From: Ardenticatenales bacterium
Lineage (GTDB): Bacteria > Chloroflexota > Anaerolineae > Promineifilales > UBA4811
DNA length: 8,470 nucleotides
Direction of reading: 5' to 3'
Assembly: GCA_013139935.1 (NCBI GenBank)
Contig: WSZX01000341.1
Coordinates: forward strand, 1-8,470
Shown here: piece by piece, positions 8,115 to 8,470 of the stretch
How the letters are laid out: each line of letters begins with the position of its first letter
Numbering within the stretch: position 1 is the stretch's first letter
Position numbers and translations under genes: made by a program
The notes under the pieces: model-generated
Seen by the model: the letters and a program-made list of their open reading frames with translations, nothing else
Told to the model about the DNA's origin: nothing
The model's database searches: none

Positions 8115-8228
8115 GAATTCGCCCCCATCGATCTGGACATCAACACCATCCAGGACAGCCACCTGGCTGCCGCCCGTGCGGCAGACCTGGCGAGTGCTGC
8201 ACGTCTGAATGATCGACGGCCGGGCCAT
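8058..8228 (-). pseudogene. Hybrid 56-codon frame: ATPase N-terminus fused to adaptor C-terminus
   Basis: A short frame between the adaptor and ATPase genes. Residues 1-38 (MARPSIIQTC through GGEF) match residues 1-38 of the ATPase, 22 of 38 identical. The remaining residues (from about DAGAKLGDVVATGFVEAD) match the adaptor's last residues (GVDLGDVVTTGIVETN). It is the expected product of an in-place tandem duplication of the junction. It cannot be an ATPase: it stops before Walker A and the A-loop Tyr has become Cys (C16). By hand count about 16 codons in the ATPase-like part differ by amino acid and only 5 are synonymous, which suggests no constraint on the peptide. Yet the frame is open, begins ATG overlapping the adaptor stop (TGATG), has GGAG upstream and ends TAGTG on the ATPase start. 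It may be a decayed remnant, or a translated relay whose product does not matter. Confidence 0.75.
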
Positions 8229-8284
8229 CAGTTGGTCTCCACAATACCGGTGGTGACCACATCACCCAGGTCAACGCCGGAGAT
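8115..8284 (-). repeat. Tandem repeat copy 2 (true adaptor tail plus decayed ATPase start)
   Basis: Upstream copy in the direction of transcription, directly abutting copy 1 at exactly 170-bp offset. It holds the real adaptor C-terminal codons, a GGAG ribosome site, the TGATG overlap and the diverged ATPase-like 38 codons. The junction lies near 8109-8117, where the ATPase codons GAGTTC and adaptor codons GAAATC both resemble the hybrid GAATTC, so the breakpoint cannot be fixed exactly. Confidence 0.85.
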
Positions 8285-8470
8285 GATTTCAGCAAAGGAA
8301 TAGTCCATCAGCCCCACGTCAACCAGGGTGAACACCGGCCCGTAGTGCGTGGGATCCATGACAAAGACCGCATACTTGCCTGGGGCGATCTCATTGAGTG
8401 CCTCCACCGGTACCAGCAAGGCGTTTTCCGCGCGGCCGCCAATGACGTCGATGGCTGCATTGGCGCCGAT
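8228..8470 (-). CDS. MacA/HlyD-type periplasmic adaptor, C-terminal end (5' end outside window)
   Basis: Only the last 80 codons are present. Adaptors of this family (membrane fusion proteins) link the MacB permease to the outer envelope and stimulate its ATPase. Seen: IGANAAIDVIGGRAENALLVPVEAL, broken here only by the window edge, corresponds to the family's beta-barrel segment where the VP-x-EAL motif is typical (the visible VPVEAL). It is followed by GKYAVFVMD, FTLVDVGLMD, AEIISGVDLGDVVTTG, which match the membrane-proximal domain ending in the familiar L-x-x-GD-x-V-x-TG. The stop TGA overlaps the ATG of the hybrid frame. First visible gene of the exporter operon; the operon promoter must lie to the right of the window. 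Confidence 0.85.
   Translation of the reverse strand: MGANAAIDVIGGRAENALLVPVEALNEIAPGKYAVFVMDPTHYGPVFTLVDVGLMDYSFAEIISGVDLGDVVTTGIVETN

Overview
The window is a GC-rich bacterial segment with tight, mostly minus-strand gene packing. Two lipoproteins with LSGC or LAAC lipoboxes (one with a Thr/Pro-rich tether), a MacAB-type exporter operon and a gatC-gatA pair without gatB suggest a Chloroflexota (Anaerolineae-like) or similar environmental bacterium. That placement is an inference from protein style; there is no rRNA or marker gene to confirm it. No CRISPR array, tRNA, rRNA, transposase or phage gene was seen.

Left block (1-4044, minus strand). Transcription runs leftward from an extended -10 promoter near 4036-4044 into a sugar-binding-type lipoprotein (2691-3998). 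It is followed by gatC (2326-2619, with its own candidate extended -10 promoter overlapped by an 11-bp palindrome), gatA (788-2260) and the first 239 codons of a sugar-phosphate nucleotidyltransferase (cut by the window edge). GatC and GatA are two subunits of the tRNA-dependent amidotransferase; GatB must be elsewhere.

Middle (3999-5060). A divergent intergenic region carries a good sigma-70-like promoter on the plus strand (TTGCCG, 17 nt, TATACT) for a CDP-alcohol phosphatidyltransferase (4221-4889), the only plus-strand gene. Its stop codon lies inside a 9-bp hairpin, and further inverted repeats fill the 171-bp convergent gap before the next block.

Right block (5061-8470, minus strand). 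This is a MacAB-like export operon read right to left: the C-terminus of a MacA/HlyD-type adaptor, an ABC ATPase, a MacB-family permease and a Gly-rich lipoprotein. The adaptor and ATPase genes are not directly joined. A 170-bp tandem duplication of the adaptor-ATPase junction lies between them, about 77 percent identical by hand count. It creates a 56-codon hybrid reading frame (8058-8228): the first 38 residues of the ATPase fused to the last 16-18 residues of the adaptor. Both stop/start overlaps (TGATG and TAGTG) and both Shine-Dalgarno sequences are preserved, so translation could be relayed adaptor to hybrid peptide to ATPase. This is the most unusual structure in the window.
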